DNA from: Verrucomicrobia bacterium ADurb.Bin006
GTDB taxonomy: Bacteria; Verrucomicrobiota; Verrucomicrobiia; Limisphaerales; J093
NCBI GenBank assembly: GCA_002071485.1
Contig: MWFF01000061.1
Location: forward strand, 1-64,000
DNA length: 64,000 bases
Direction of reading: 5' to 3'
Below are positions 8,241-18,166 of this stretch, in pieces (within the stretch, counting starts at the first letter, position 1; each line of letters starts with the position of its first letter). Below the pieces are notes generated by a model. That model did not search any database. It had not been told where the DNA came from and saw only the letters and a list, made by a program, of their open reading frames with translations. The position numbers and the translations under genes are program-made.

Positions 8241-9085
8241 CTCTCTCCGAAATGCGCCAGATTCTGACCGCCCGGCGCATTCGCCTCACCAAATCGCTCG
8301 GTCAGAACTTCCTGCACGACGGCAACCAGCTCCGCCGGATGGTGGGCCTGGCCGGCCTGCGACCGAACGACCAGGTGATCGAGATCGGCCCGGGCCTCGG
8401 GCCATTGACCGAGCTGCTCCTGGCCGGGGCGCGTGAGGTGCTGACCATCGAGAAGGATGCGCGTCTGGTCCGTTGTCTCGATGAACGGTTTGCCGGAGAC
8501 CGGAGACTGCGCCTGGTGCATGCGGATGCCGTTGATTTCCTCGCCGGGCATGCCGAGGATTGGGCCTCGTGGAAGCTTGTCGCTGCCCTTCCGTACTCGG
8601 CCGCGTCGGAAATCCTGATGACCCTCGCCCTGGCCCCGACATGTCCGGAGCGGCTCGTCATCACCCTGCAACAGGAGGTCGCCCAACGCCTGTCCGTCGG
8701 ACCCGGATCGCCGGACTATGGCATCCTGACCTTGATCGTCCGACACAGGTATGCGCCGGCCGCTTCCTTCAGCATCCCGGCCAGTTGTTTCTTCCCCCCT
8801 CCCAAGATCGCCACCACCTGCCTGGCTCTGGATCGGAGATCGGGACCTGGTTTCTCCGCGTTCGAACGGCGCACATTCGCAAGGTTGGTTCGGAGCGCTT
8901 TCTCCCAGCGCAGGAAGATGATGTTCAAGCTGCTCAGATCCGGCTGGGATGAAGAGGCGTTGCGCGGCGCCTTCGAGACCTTGGACCTGAGCCAGACATG
9001 CCGAGCCGAGTCTCTGGGTCTGGAGAGATTCGAGGCGTTGGCCCGGCTTCTGACGCCCTCGGGCGGGGATACGCAACGATTCTGA
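8237..9085 (+). CDS. rsmA: 16S rRNA (adenine(1518)-N(6)/adenine(1519)-N(6))-dimethyltransferase, with altered motif IV
   Basis: KsgA/RsmA dimethylates two adenines in the helix-45 loop of 16S rRNA late in 30S assembly. It has 282 residues and its start overlaps the aminotransferase stop in ATGA. The N-terminal KSLGQNFLHD signature (19-28), SAM-binding VIEIGPGLGPLTE (47-59), IEKD (71-74) and the C-terminal helical region are all present. The catalytic NLPY motif is changed to Ala117-Leu-Pro-Tyr120 (VAALPYSAASE). In E. coli the corresponding Asn113 contacts the target amino group. The codon is GCC, two substitutions from AAC, so a single sequencing error is unlikely. The protein may be weakly active or a structural assembly factor; this is inference. 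Confidence 0.93.
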   Translation: MTLSEMRQILTARRIRLTKSLGQNFLHDGNQLRRMVGLAGLRPNDQVIEIGPGLGPLTELLLAGAREVLTIEKDARLVRCLDERFAGDRRLRLVHADAVDFLAGHAEDWASWKLVAALPYSAASEILMTLALAPTCPERLVITLQQEVAQRLSVGPGSPDYGILTLIVRHRYAPAASFSIPASCFFPPPKIATTCLALDRRSGPGFSAFERRTFARLVRSAFSQRRKMMFKLLRSGWDEEALRGAFETLDLSQTCRAESLGLERFEALARLLTPSGGDTQRF

Positions 9086-9111
9086 TGGGATCGAGGACCA
9101 CAACTAATTAG

Positions 9112-11778
<2,667 letters not shown>

Positions 11779-11802
11779 AGCGTTCCGCCCCCCTCGTCTC
11801 CT

Positions 11803-14475
11803 ATGCCCGAAGAGAACCAAACGCCGCCCCCCCCCCCTCCGCCCGAGAGCCCCACGCCGCTCTACGCCGCGAACGAAAAGGTCGAGAAGATCAACGTCGC
11901 CGAGGAGATCAAGAACTCGTTCCTCGATTACTCGATGTCGGTGATCGTCTCGCGCGCCCTGCCCGACGTGCGCGACGGACTCAAGCCGTCCCAGCGCCGC
12001 ATCCTCTTCGCGATGTTCCACGACTTGGGCCTGCTGCCCACGCGCCGCCACCTCAAATGCGCCCGCATCGTCGGCGAAACGATGGGCAAATACCATCCGC
12101 ACGGCGATCAGGCCATCTACCCGACGCTCGTGCACATGGCGCAGCCGTGGTCGATGCGGGACACGCTGGTCGATGGACAGGGGAACTTCGGGTCCGTCGA
12201 AAACGACCCGCCGGCGGCAATGCGTTACACGGAGGCCCGCATGACGCACCTCGGCGCGGTGTTGATGGAGGATATCGACAAGCAGACGGTGGATTTCGCG
12301 CCGACCTACGACGAGGAACACGAGGAACCGTTGGTGCTGCCCGCGGCATTCCCGAACCTGCTGGTCAACGGCGGCACTGGCATCGCCGTGGGCATGGCGA
12401 CCAACATGGCCCCGCACAACCTGGGCGAAGTGGTCGATGCAATTTGCGCCCAGATCGATAACCCGGGCATCACCATTCCCCAGTTGATGAAGCACATCAA
12501 GGGCCCGGACTTCCCGACCGGCTGCATGGTGTGCGGGCTCGAAGGCATCCGCCAGTACTTCGGCACCGGCCGGGGCAGCGTCAAGATTCGCGGGCGGGTC
12601 GGGGTCGAGCAGCTCAAGGGCGGACGCGAGCAGATTATCGTCACGGAAATCCCATACAACGTCAATCGGGCCCAACTGGTCGAGCGGATCGCGACGCTTG
12701 TTAACGAAGGCGAACTCAAGGAGTTCAAAGACATCACGGCCGTCCGCGACGAGTCGGACGAGAACACGCGGGTGGTGATCGAGTTGAAGCGGGATGCCGT
12801 GGCGAAGGTGGTGATCAACAACCTCTACCGCCACACGGCGCTCGAAACGAGTTTCGCGGTCAATGCCCTCGCCATCGACCATGGCCGGCCCAAGACGCTC
12901 AATCTCAAGGAACTGATCAATTGCTACATCGAGCATCGTCGCGAGGTGATCCTGCGCCGGACTCGGTACCTCCTCGGCAAGGCCGAGGAGCGGGCCGAGG
13001 TGCTCGAAGGTTACCTGGCCGCAATCGCCAATCTCGACGAGTTCATCCGGATCATCCGCACCTCGAGAACCCGCGACGAGGCCAAGGTCAAACTGCTCGC
13101 CTTCGAGTGGACCCGGCTCCAGGTCGAAAGCTGGGGAATCCGGATTCGCCAGGAAGCCCTGCTGGTCAACGGCCGATACAGCCTCACGGAGCGCCAGGTG
13201 GACGAGATTCTCAACCTGCGCCTCTATCAACTGACCGGACTCGAGATCGACAGGGTAGCGGCCGAGTACAAGGCGTTGCTCGAAACCATCCACGATCTGC
13301 TCGACATCCTGGCCAAGGAATCTCGCGTGTTCGCCATCATCAAGGCCGAGTTGCAGGCTGTGAAGGGGAAGAATGCCACGCCTCGCCTGACGGATCTGGT
13401 GCCCGACGAGGGCGAGATTGCCATCGAGGATCTGATCGCCAACGAGGGTGTCATCATCACGATGACCCACAACAGCCTCATCAAGCGCACCGCTGTCTCC
13501 TCCTACCGCGCCCAGCGCCGCGGGGGCAAGGGGGTGATCGGCATGACGGCGCGCGAGAACTCGGCCGTCGAGGGCGACGCGCCCGATTTCATCGAGCGGC
13601 TCTTCACCGCCAGCACGCACGACTACCTCATGTTCTTCACCAACATGGGGCGGGTCTACGTCGAGCGCGTGCACGAAATCCCCGACATGGGCCGCGCCGC
13701 CAAAGGACGCAGCATCGCCAACCTCCTCGAACTCCAGGCGGGCGAGAAGGTGACCGCGCTCATCCGCATCGAGAGCAAGACCGGATCGGCCAAGGAGGAT
13801 GTCACGTGGCAGCAGCCCGGTTACATCTTCTTCGCCACCCAATCGGGCACCGTCAAGAAGACCGCCCTGGCCGAGTTCGCCAACGTGCGTCGCGGCGGCA
13901 TCATCGCCATCGGCATCGAGCCCGGCGACACGCTCATCGATGTCCGCTACACCCGCGGCACCGACGAGGTCGTGCTGATCACCCGCGGCGGCATGAGCAT
14001 CCGTTTCTCCGAGGAGGACGTCCGCTCGATGGGCCGGCCCGCGACCGGCGTCCGCGGCATCTCCCTCGATCCCGAGGACCGCGTTGTGGCGGCCGCCGTG
14101 GTGGATCCGGAAGCGACCTTGCTCGTCGCGGGCGAGAACGGCCTTGGCAAGCGCACCCGCTTCGAGGAGTACCGCATCCAGTCGCGCGGCGGCAAGGGCA
14201 TCATCACCATGAAGACCACCGAACGCACCGGCGGCGTCCTGGGCGCACTCACCGTCCGCGAAGTCGACGAGGTCATGCTGATCACCGCCGGCGGTCAGAT
14301 GGTGCGGATCGCCGCCAGGGACATCCGTGAGACCGGACGCAATGCGCAGGGAGTCAAACTGATTGACCTCGACGAAAGTGACCGCCTGCAAGGCATCGCG
14401 CCCGTGATCAGCGAAGATAAGGAAGACGCCGTCGAGGACAACTCGACCCCGCCCTCAGCGCCCCCTGCCGACTGA
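11803..14475 (+). CDS. gyrA: DNA gyrase subunit A
   Basis: The DNA-cleaving subunit of gyrase. It has 890 residues, with a proline run (8-14) before the winged-helix breakage-reunion domain. The catalytic Tyr142 sits in AAMRYTEARM. The quinolone-determining segment reads GKYHPHGDQAIYPTLVHMA: E. coli Ser83 is Gln103 here and Asp87 is Pro107. The C-terminal beta-pinwheel starts near residue 540, with the GyrA box as QRRGGKG. The last 20 residues are acidic and low complexity, common in gyrase A tails. It follows gyrB by 24 bp as an operon; a small inverted repeat (TGATTC-CTC-GAATCA) overlaps the stop but has no T tract. Confidence 0.98.
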   Translation: MPEENQTPPPPPPPESPTPLYAANEKVEKINVAEEIKNSFLDYSMSVIVSRALPDVRDGLKPSQRRILFAMFHDLGLLPTRRHLKCARIVGETMGKYHPHGDQAIYPTLVHMAQPWSMRDTLVDGQGNFGSVENDPPAAMRYTEARMTHLGAVLMEDIDKQTVDFAPTYDEEHEEPLVLPAAFPNLLVNGGTGIAVGMATNMAPHNLGEVVDAICAQIDNPGITIPQLMKHIKGPDFPTGCMVCGLEGIRQYFGTGRGSVKIRGRVGVEQLKGGREQIIVTEIPYNVNRAQLVERIATLVNEGELKEFKDITAVRDESDENTRVVIELKRDAVAKVVINNLYRHTALETSFAVNALAIDHGRPKTLNLKELINCYIEHRREVILRRTRYLLGKAEERAEVLEGYLAAIANLDEFIRIIRTSRTRDEAKVKLLAFEWTRLQVESWGIRIRQEALLVNGRYSLTERQVDEILNLRLYQLTGLEIDRVAAEYKALLETIHDLLDILAKESRVFAIIKAELQAVKGKNATPRLTDLVPDEGEIAIEDLIANEGVIITMTHNSLIKRTAVSSYRAQRRGGKGVIGMTARENSAVEGDAPDFIERLFTASTHDYLMFFTNMGRVYVERVHEIPDMGRAAKGRSIANLLELQAGEKVTALIRIESKTGSAKEDVTWQQPGYIFFATQSGTVKKTALAEFANVRRGGIIAIGIEPGDTLIDVRYTRGTDEVVLITRGGMSIRFSEEDVRSMGRPATGVRGISLDPEDRVVAAAVVDPEATLLVAGENGLGKRTRFEEYRIQSRGGKGIITMKTTERTGGVLGALTVREVDEVMLITAGGQMVRIAARDIRETGRNAQGVKLIDLDESDRLQGIAPVISEDKEDAVEDNSTPPSAPPAD

Positions 14476-14524
14476 TTCCTCGAATCATGTTGCGGCTCTC
14501 GATGTCGATCGGGCCTGTCTTTGT

Positions 14525-14736
14525 CTTCACCACGAAGGGCACGAAGGACACGAAGCAGCGAGGCAGCGTGGCATGTGACGCGGTCCGCGCACTCCTGGGT
14601 GATCAAGAGTGTCGAGGCTGCAGCGGCTCGAGCGCCGTGGCCCGCCGGCGCCCTGGCCGGTGACACCAAGGACGGTATGGCAGATTCTCATCCGGTCTCA
14701 CCCTCTCTTTTCGTGTCCTTTGCGCTCTTCGCGATG
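14525..14736. repeat. Inverted element with CACGAAGG-type arms
   Basis: The left arm carries three near-tandem 9-mers of the type CACGAAGGG/CACGAAGGA (from 14530). The right arm near 14705-14736 is the imperfect reverse complement (TTTCGTGTCCTTTGCGC). From memory, such CACGAAGG arms are widespread in environmental bacterial genomes. It occupies most of the 549-bp gap between gyrA and the antitoxin gene; no gene was recognised in the rest. Confidence 0.45.
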
Positions 14737-15024
14737 GAATTGCTAACCATGGGGCCGGGATTGGTCTCGGACTTTTTTCGTCGAGCAGTCTGAACCACTC
14801 TCGCCTCGTGTCCACTGTTCGTTGTTCATTTTCGTTCAGGATCATGGTTATGCGAGCCGCCGAGCCTGGCACCGGTAAAGCCGCGCCTTGCAGAGGTGCG
14901 GCATCACCTTCAACACCGCGCCCAGGTGTGAAGCAAGAGAAGCCTGGAAAGGCGACCAGCAACCGTGTCGTTGACCGACGATCGGCCTTGACCTGTTTCG
15001 ACCGCTACTCCACGTTATGCCATT

Positions 15025-15306
15025 ATGACACGCACAAGCATCATGCTGTCAGAAGAGGTCAAACGGCGGGCGATGGCCGAGGCGCGGAAGTTGGGAGTTT
15101 CCTTTGCCGACTTCGTGCGCCAGGCGATCGCTGAGAAACTGCCGCATCAGGGCAAAGGCGTCGATCGTCTCAAACGCCGACGGCAGGATCCCTTGTTCCG
15201 GCTGTGCGACCGCCTCCCCGTGGCGAGCGGCGTCACCGCCACGGATGTCGCCGGCAGCCATGACGACTACCTCTATGGCCAGACACCCAAACACGCCCAG
15301 CAATGA
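15025..15306 (+). CDS. Ribbon-helix-helix antitoxin (VapB/CopG-like)
   Basis: A 93-residue protein whose first 40 residues form a ribbon-helix-helix: a short strand (RTSIMLSEEVKRRA) followed by helices with SFADFVRQAIAEKL. Such antitoxins bind their own promoter as dimers, and the flexible tail (45-93) wraps the toxin. The stop overlaps the toxin start in ATGA, so the pair is translationally coupled. The assignment as an antitoxin rests on this coupling to a PIN-domain gene. The pair is probably autoregulated. Confidence 0.85.
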   Translation: MTRTSIMLSEEVKRRAMAEARKLGVSFADFVRQAIAEKLPHQGKGVDRLKRRRQDPLFRLCDRLPVASGVTATDVAGSHDDYLYGQTPKHAQQ

Positions 15307-15716
15307 ACACGGTGTTTGTGGATACCGGTGCGTTCGTGGCGCGCGTCCTGCCGCGCGACCAGCATCACGCAGCCAGCCGTCGCGGATGGGAGACACTCGA
15401 GCATGTGGATGTCAGGCTCTACTCCAGCGAGCACGTGCTCGACGAAGCGGTGTCCCTGCTGATCCGGCAGGCCGGAGCCGAGTACGCCGCCCGGTGGGCG
15501 CGTGACCATCTGGCGTCCGAAGAGATCGTTTGGTTGAACACGAGCCGCGAAGACTGGCACGATGCGTTGCGCTGGCTCGAGAAGTTTTCCGACCAGAAAT
15601 TGAGTTTCACCGATTGCCTGTCGTTCAGTCTGATGCGACGCGAAGGCATCCCGTCGGTCTTCGGCTTCGATCGCCATTTCGCGCTGGCCGGCTACGAGCT
15701 TTGGCCGCGATTGTGA
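15303..15716 (+). CDS. PIN-domain ribonuclease toxin (VapC-like)
   Basis: A 137-residue PIN-domain protein, the usual VapC length. The N-terminal strand holds the first catalytic acid (TVFVDTGAFVAR, Asp7). A second acid region follows in HVLDEAVSLL, and the C-terminal LSFTDCLSFSLMRREG block gives the remaining Asp. These acids hold metal in an RNase site; known VapC toxins cut tRNA or rRNA. It is coupled to the upstream ribbon-helix-helix gene by a 4-bp overlap. The target is unknown. The module sits alone between gyrA and the convergent sugar kinase operon. Confidence 0.88.
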   Translation: MNTVFVDTGAFVARVLPRDQHHAASRRGWETLEHVDVRLYSSEHVLDEAVSLLIRQAGAEYAARWARDHLASEEIVWLNTSREDWHDALRWLEKFSDQKLSFTDCLSFSLMRREGIPSVFGFDRHFALAGYELWPRL

Positions 15717-15850
15717 AGGGCGACCGGCTCCGCCAGAGAATGACGAACGGGCGGGTTCCGGATGGGAGTCTCACTGACTTCGGAGAGCCGCCTGGATCAG
15801 GCCAGGCGACGGGTTCTGCATGGCCGGGCCTCACTCCGGCTGGGTCTTTC

Positions 15851-15933
15851 CCGGAATTGTCAACTGTGAAGATGTGACCCCTGGACGCTTCCCCGGAATT
15901 GTCAACTGTGAAGATGTGACCCCTGGACGCTTC
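15851..15933. repeat. Perfect tandem repeat, two copies of a 42-bp unit
   Basis: The unit runs from CCGGAATTGTCAACTG to CCCTGGACGCTTC and occurs twice head to tail (15851-15892 and 15893-15933), identical over 41 bases. It lies between vapC and the convergent kinase gene and encodes the last residues and stop of that kinase. From memory, similar GTCACATCTTCACAGTTGACA motifs flank REP-associated (Y1) transposase genes elsewhere, but no such transposase is present here. Confidence 0.9.
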
Positions 15934-16951
15934 GTGTATGGAGGTCGCGGAGTTGGGCCACGGAGGCGGTGCCGGTGGTGCCCAGTTGGTGAATGACAAT
16001 CGACGCCGCGAGGCTGGCCAGTTCGAGCGCCTCGCGCACCGACGCCCCCGCCGCGAGCGCCGCCGCGAGATTCGCCGTGACGGCGTCGCCCGCGCCCACA
16101 ATGTCGATGTCGCCTCGCAACGGCAGCGCGGGCACATGGTAGGACGCGCCGTCCGGGCAGGCGCCAATCATGCCGTGCTCGGCAAGCGTGACAAACACCG
16201 GGCGCCCATGAGATCGAGCGAGGGTCAACGCCGCCTGGCGGACCGACGCAGCGTCCGCGACATCCGCGGCTCCGCCGGTCAGGGCGGCAAGCTCGTGCGC
16301 ATTCATCTTGAAGATGACGGGCGGGAAGCCCCGGAGGCCGCGCCGGCTGTCGGCCAGGATGGGCAACCGGGGGTGGTCCGCAACCAATCGGTTTACCGAT
16401 GCCAGCACGCCGCGCGTGACGACTCCGGTGTCGGCCAGGTCGACCTGGTCGAGCAGGACCAACGCATCGATTTGTGGCGCCAGGGTTTCGACGCCCTCGG
16501 CCAGCCGCCGCTCGATGTCGCGCGGCGTCGGCGTCCAGTTCTTGCTGTCGAGACGGTTGAATTCGACCGGCGGGCGTCCGGGTTCGATCGCGATGGGTTT
16601 GCAGTAGGTGAACGTGCGGCGCGCGCCTGTCGTCACGAAGAAATCCATCCGCACACCGGGCATCCCGGCCAGGGCGCGCCGCAGTTCGAATCCCTCGCCG
16701 TCGTCTCCGCAGAACCCGACCGGATAGAGCGTTCCGAGGCCGAGGGCGACAAGGTTGTTGAGGATGGTGCCGGCGGCTCCCGGTTGGCCGCGCACGCGGA
16801 CGACGTTGTGCACCGGCAGGCCGGTTTCGAGCGATGTCTCCGTTCGCCCCGGGTCAATCTCGAGGTAGCGGTCGAGGCAGAAATCGCCGGCGACCGCGAC
16901 GCGGAGCCCGGAGTAGCGTCCGGTGAGTGTCGAGAACCGTTCGGGGGTCAT
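15902..16951 (-). CDS. PfkB-family sugar kinase (heptose-kinase / HldE-N-like)
   Basis: A 349-residue ribokinase-superfamily kinase. An N-terminal LRVAVAGDFCLDRYLEID strand resembles the kinase half of HldE (RfaE). A GQPGAAGTILNNLVALG substrate loop, a KMNAHELAALTG region and the C-terminal anion-hole motif DIVGAGDAVTANLAAAL with the catalytic Asp are present. Its ATG overlaps the stop of the upstream deoxyhypusine-synthase-like gene, so the two are translationally coupled. The last nine residues (SVQGSHLHS) and the TGA lie inside a 42-bp tandem repeat, so the natural C-terminus has been replaced. A role in activated-heptose or another sugar-phosphate pathway is inference. Confidence 0.85.
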   Translation of the reverse strand: MTPERFSTLTGRYSGLRVAVAGDFCLDRYLEIDPGRTETSLETGLPVHNVVRVRGQPGAAGTILNNLVALGLGTLYPVGFCGDDGEGFELRRALAGMPGVRMDFFVTTGARRTFTYCKPIAIEPGRPPVEFNRLDSKNWTPTPRDIERRLAEGVETLAPQIDALVLLDQVDLADTGVVTRGVLASVNRLVADHPRLPILADSRRGLRGFPPVIFKMNAHELAALTGGAADVADAASVRQAALTLARSHGRPVFVTLAEHGMIGACPDGASYHVPALPLRGDIDIVGAGDAVTANLAAALAAGASVREALELASLAASIVIHQLGTTGTASVAQLRDLHTRSVQGSHLHS

Positions 16952-18144
16952 GGTGTTTTCGTATTCGGTTTGTCGGCGAGCGTGCGGTAGAGATGATGCA
17001 GGAAGGCGACGTTGTCGCACTGGGCGTAATGCATGGTGCCGCCCATGCGCGCGTAGCTCTTGCAGAAGCGGAGGTAGTAGGCGGGGTTGTCGCGCGGCGG
17101 CTCGCCCCGGGTCCAGTCCCAGCGCCCGCCATCCTGCAGATCGACCACGTAAAGCGTGTGTCCCTGGACAATGGGGCGTCCGGCCTGGATGCGGAGATTG
17201 TTCACGCAACTCAATGTCTTCTCGAAAACCTGCGGCCCCATGATCGCCGACCCGATCGACATCGCCACGCCGCCATCGAGTCCCTCGACGGACGTGGCGA
17301 ACCGGGCAAAATCGATGCCGCCCGCCCTCCCGATCGCCGCCCCATTGAACATGGGATGAGTGGCGATGATGTCGTAGCCGATTCCGGGATGGACGGTCAG
17401 AGGAATCTGGTGTCGGAAAGCATTGGCCAGCACCGAGGCGTTTCGCCAACGGTGCTGGATCATGAGGGGGCCAGACGCAATCCCGAATTGACGGATTGCG
17501 TGCAGTAATTCGACCCGGGCTGGCGTGAGCGGATGGTGCGGGTCAGCGCGCACCTGCGCCTCGAGATCGTCGGCCTTGGGCACCTGCCCGCCATCCTGGT
17601 AAATGAACCGGCCCAGCGCTTGTCCGTACCCCTCGCCCCTGAGCCCGCCCAGCAGCAGCGCCAGATGGATGAAGCGGCCTGTCTCGTCCCAAGTGCCGAA
17701 CGTGCCGGTGGCGACATTGGCGCGGACGCTTTCGGTCGAGCGTCCGAGGAACGAGAATTCCCAGTCATGAATGGTTCCTGCGCCGTTGGTGGCCAGGTGG
17801 GTGAGATAACCATGATCGAGCAACCGCACCAGGAGCAACTGCCCGCCATTCTTGATGAGGTGGGCGCCGTAAATGAGCATCACGCTCGCCCCGCGTTGCC
17901 GGGCCTCGCGGATGCGCGCGGCGCACTCCCGCACCAGCCGCGCATTGGCGTCCGAAAGGGGCGGCGGATCGTTCGAGGGTTCAACGAGAATCTCCTCGAG
18001 CCGGCTCAGGCTTTGGCGCTGTTCGAGCGGGAGCACGCGCACGCGGCGCAGATTAAGCCCGGATGTTCCACAAACCTCTGTGGAGTCTGACATCCGGGCC
18101 TGCATTTGAGTTTCTCCTGTGTACTCCGACTTCACGTTGTTCAA
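16948..18144 (-). CDS. Deoxyhypusine-synthase-like conserved protein
   Basis: A protein of up to 398 residues resembling the bacterial family with GAHLIKNGG, THLATNGAGTIHDWE and GTFGTWDET blocks, which I associate with the deoxyhypusine synthase (NAD-binding) fold. Bacteria without eIF5A use relatives for other chemistry. The true activity is not known. The translation start is uncertain: everything upstream of 18057 is repeat sequence (C2 and A2), and ATGs at 18144, 18105 and 18093 all lie in it. A GTG at 18042, just before the conserved VRVLPLEQRQS, may be the real or ancestral start. It sits between the GrpE-HAD and sugar-kinase genes in one operon. Confidence 0.75.
   Translation of the reverse strand: MNNVKSEYTGETQMQARMSDSTEVCGTSGLNLRRVRVLPLEQRQSLSRLEEILVEPSNDPPPLSDANARLVRECAARIREARQRGASVMLIYGAHLIKNGGQLLLVRLLDHGYLTHLATNGAGTIHDWEFSFLGRSTESVRANVATGTFGTWDETGRFIHLALLLGGLRGEGYGQALGRFIYQDGGQVPKADDLEAQVRADPHHPLTPARVELLHAIRQFGIASGPLMIQHRWRNASVLANAFRHQIPLTVHPGIGYDIIATHPMFNGAAIGRAGGIDFARFATSVEGLDGGVAMSIGSAIMGPQVFEKTLSCVNNLRIQAGRPIVQGHTLYVVDLQDGGRWDWTRGEPPRDNPAYYLRFCKSYARMGGTMHYAQCDNVAFLHHLYRTLADKPNTKTP
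18057..18099. repeat. Family C hairpin element (43 bp) at the start of the DHS-like gene
   Basis: The outer stem GCCCGGATGT / ACATCCGGGC is perfect over 10 bp and an inner stem TCCACA / TGTGGA closes a 6-base loop. On the minus strand it aligns with 6090-6140 before queE. It overlaps the N-terminal codons or leader of the DHS-like gene, so its hairpin could affect translation. Confidence 0.7.
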
Positions 18145-18166
18145 GAGTGGTGAGAAATGCAGATCC
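18098..18166. repeat. Family A repeat, copy A2 (69 bp) at the GrpE-HAD stop codon
   Basis: It aligns with A3 and A5, most clearly in ACTCCGACTTCACG and GTGGTGAGAAATGC. The adjoining TA at 18167-18168 plus its terminal base give the TAG stop of the upstream GrpE-HAD gene. The left end overlaps element C2 by two bases. Confidence 0.75.

Noticed and set aside
15025..15716. Could the VapBC pair be part of a larger mobile island?
   Set aside because: No integrase, transposase, tRNA attachment site or change of coding style is visible on either side; it appears as a lone module.
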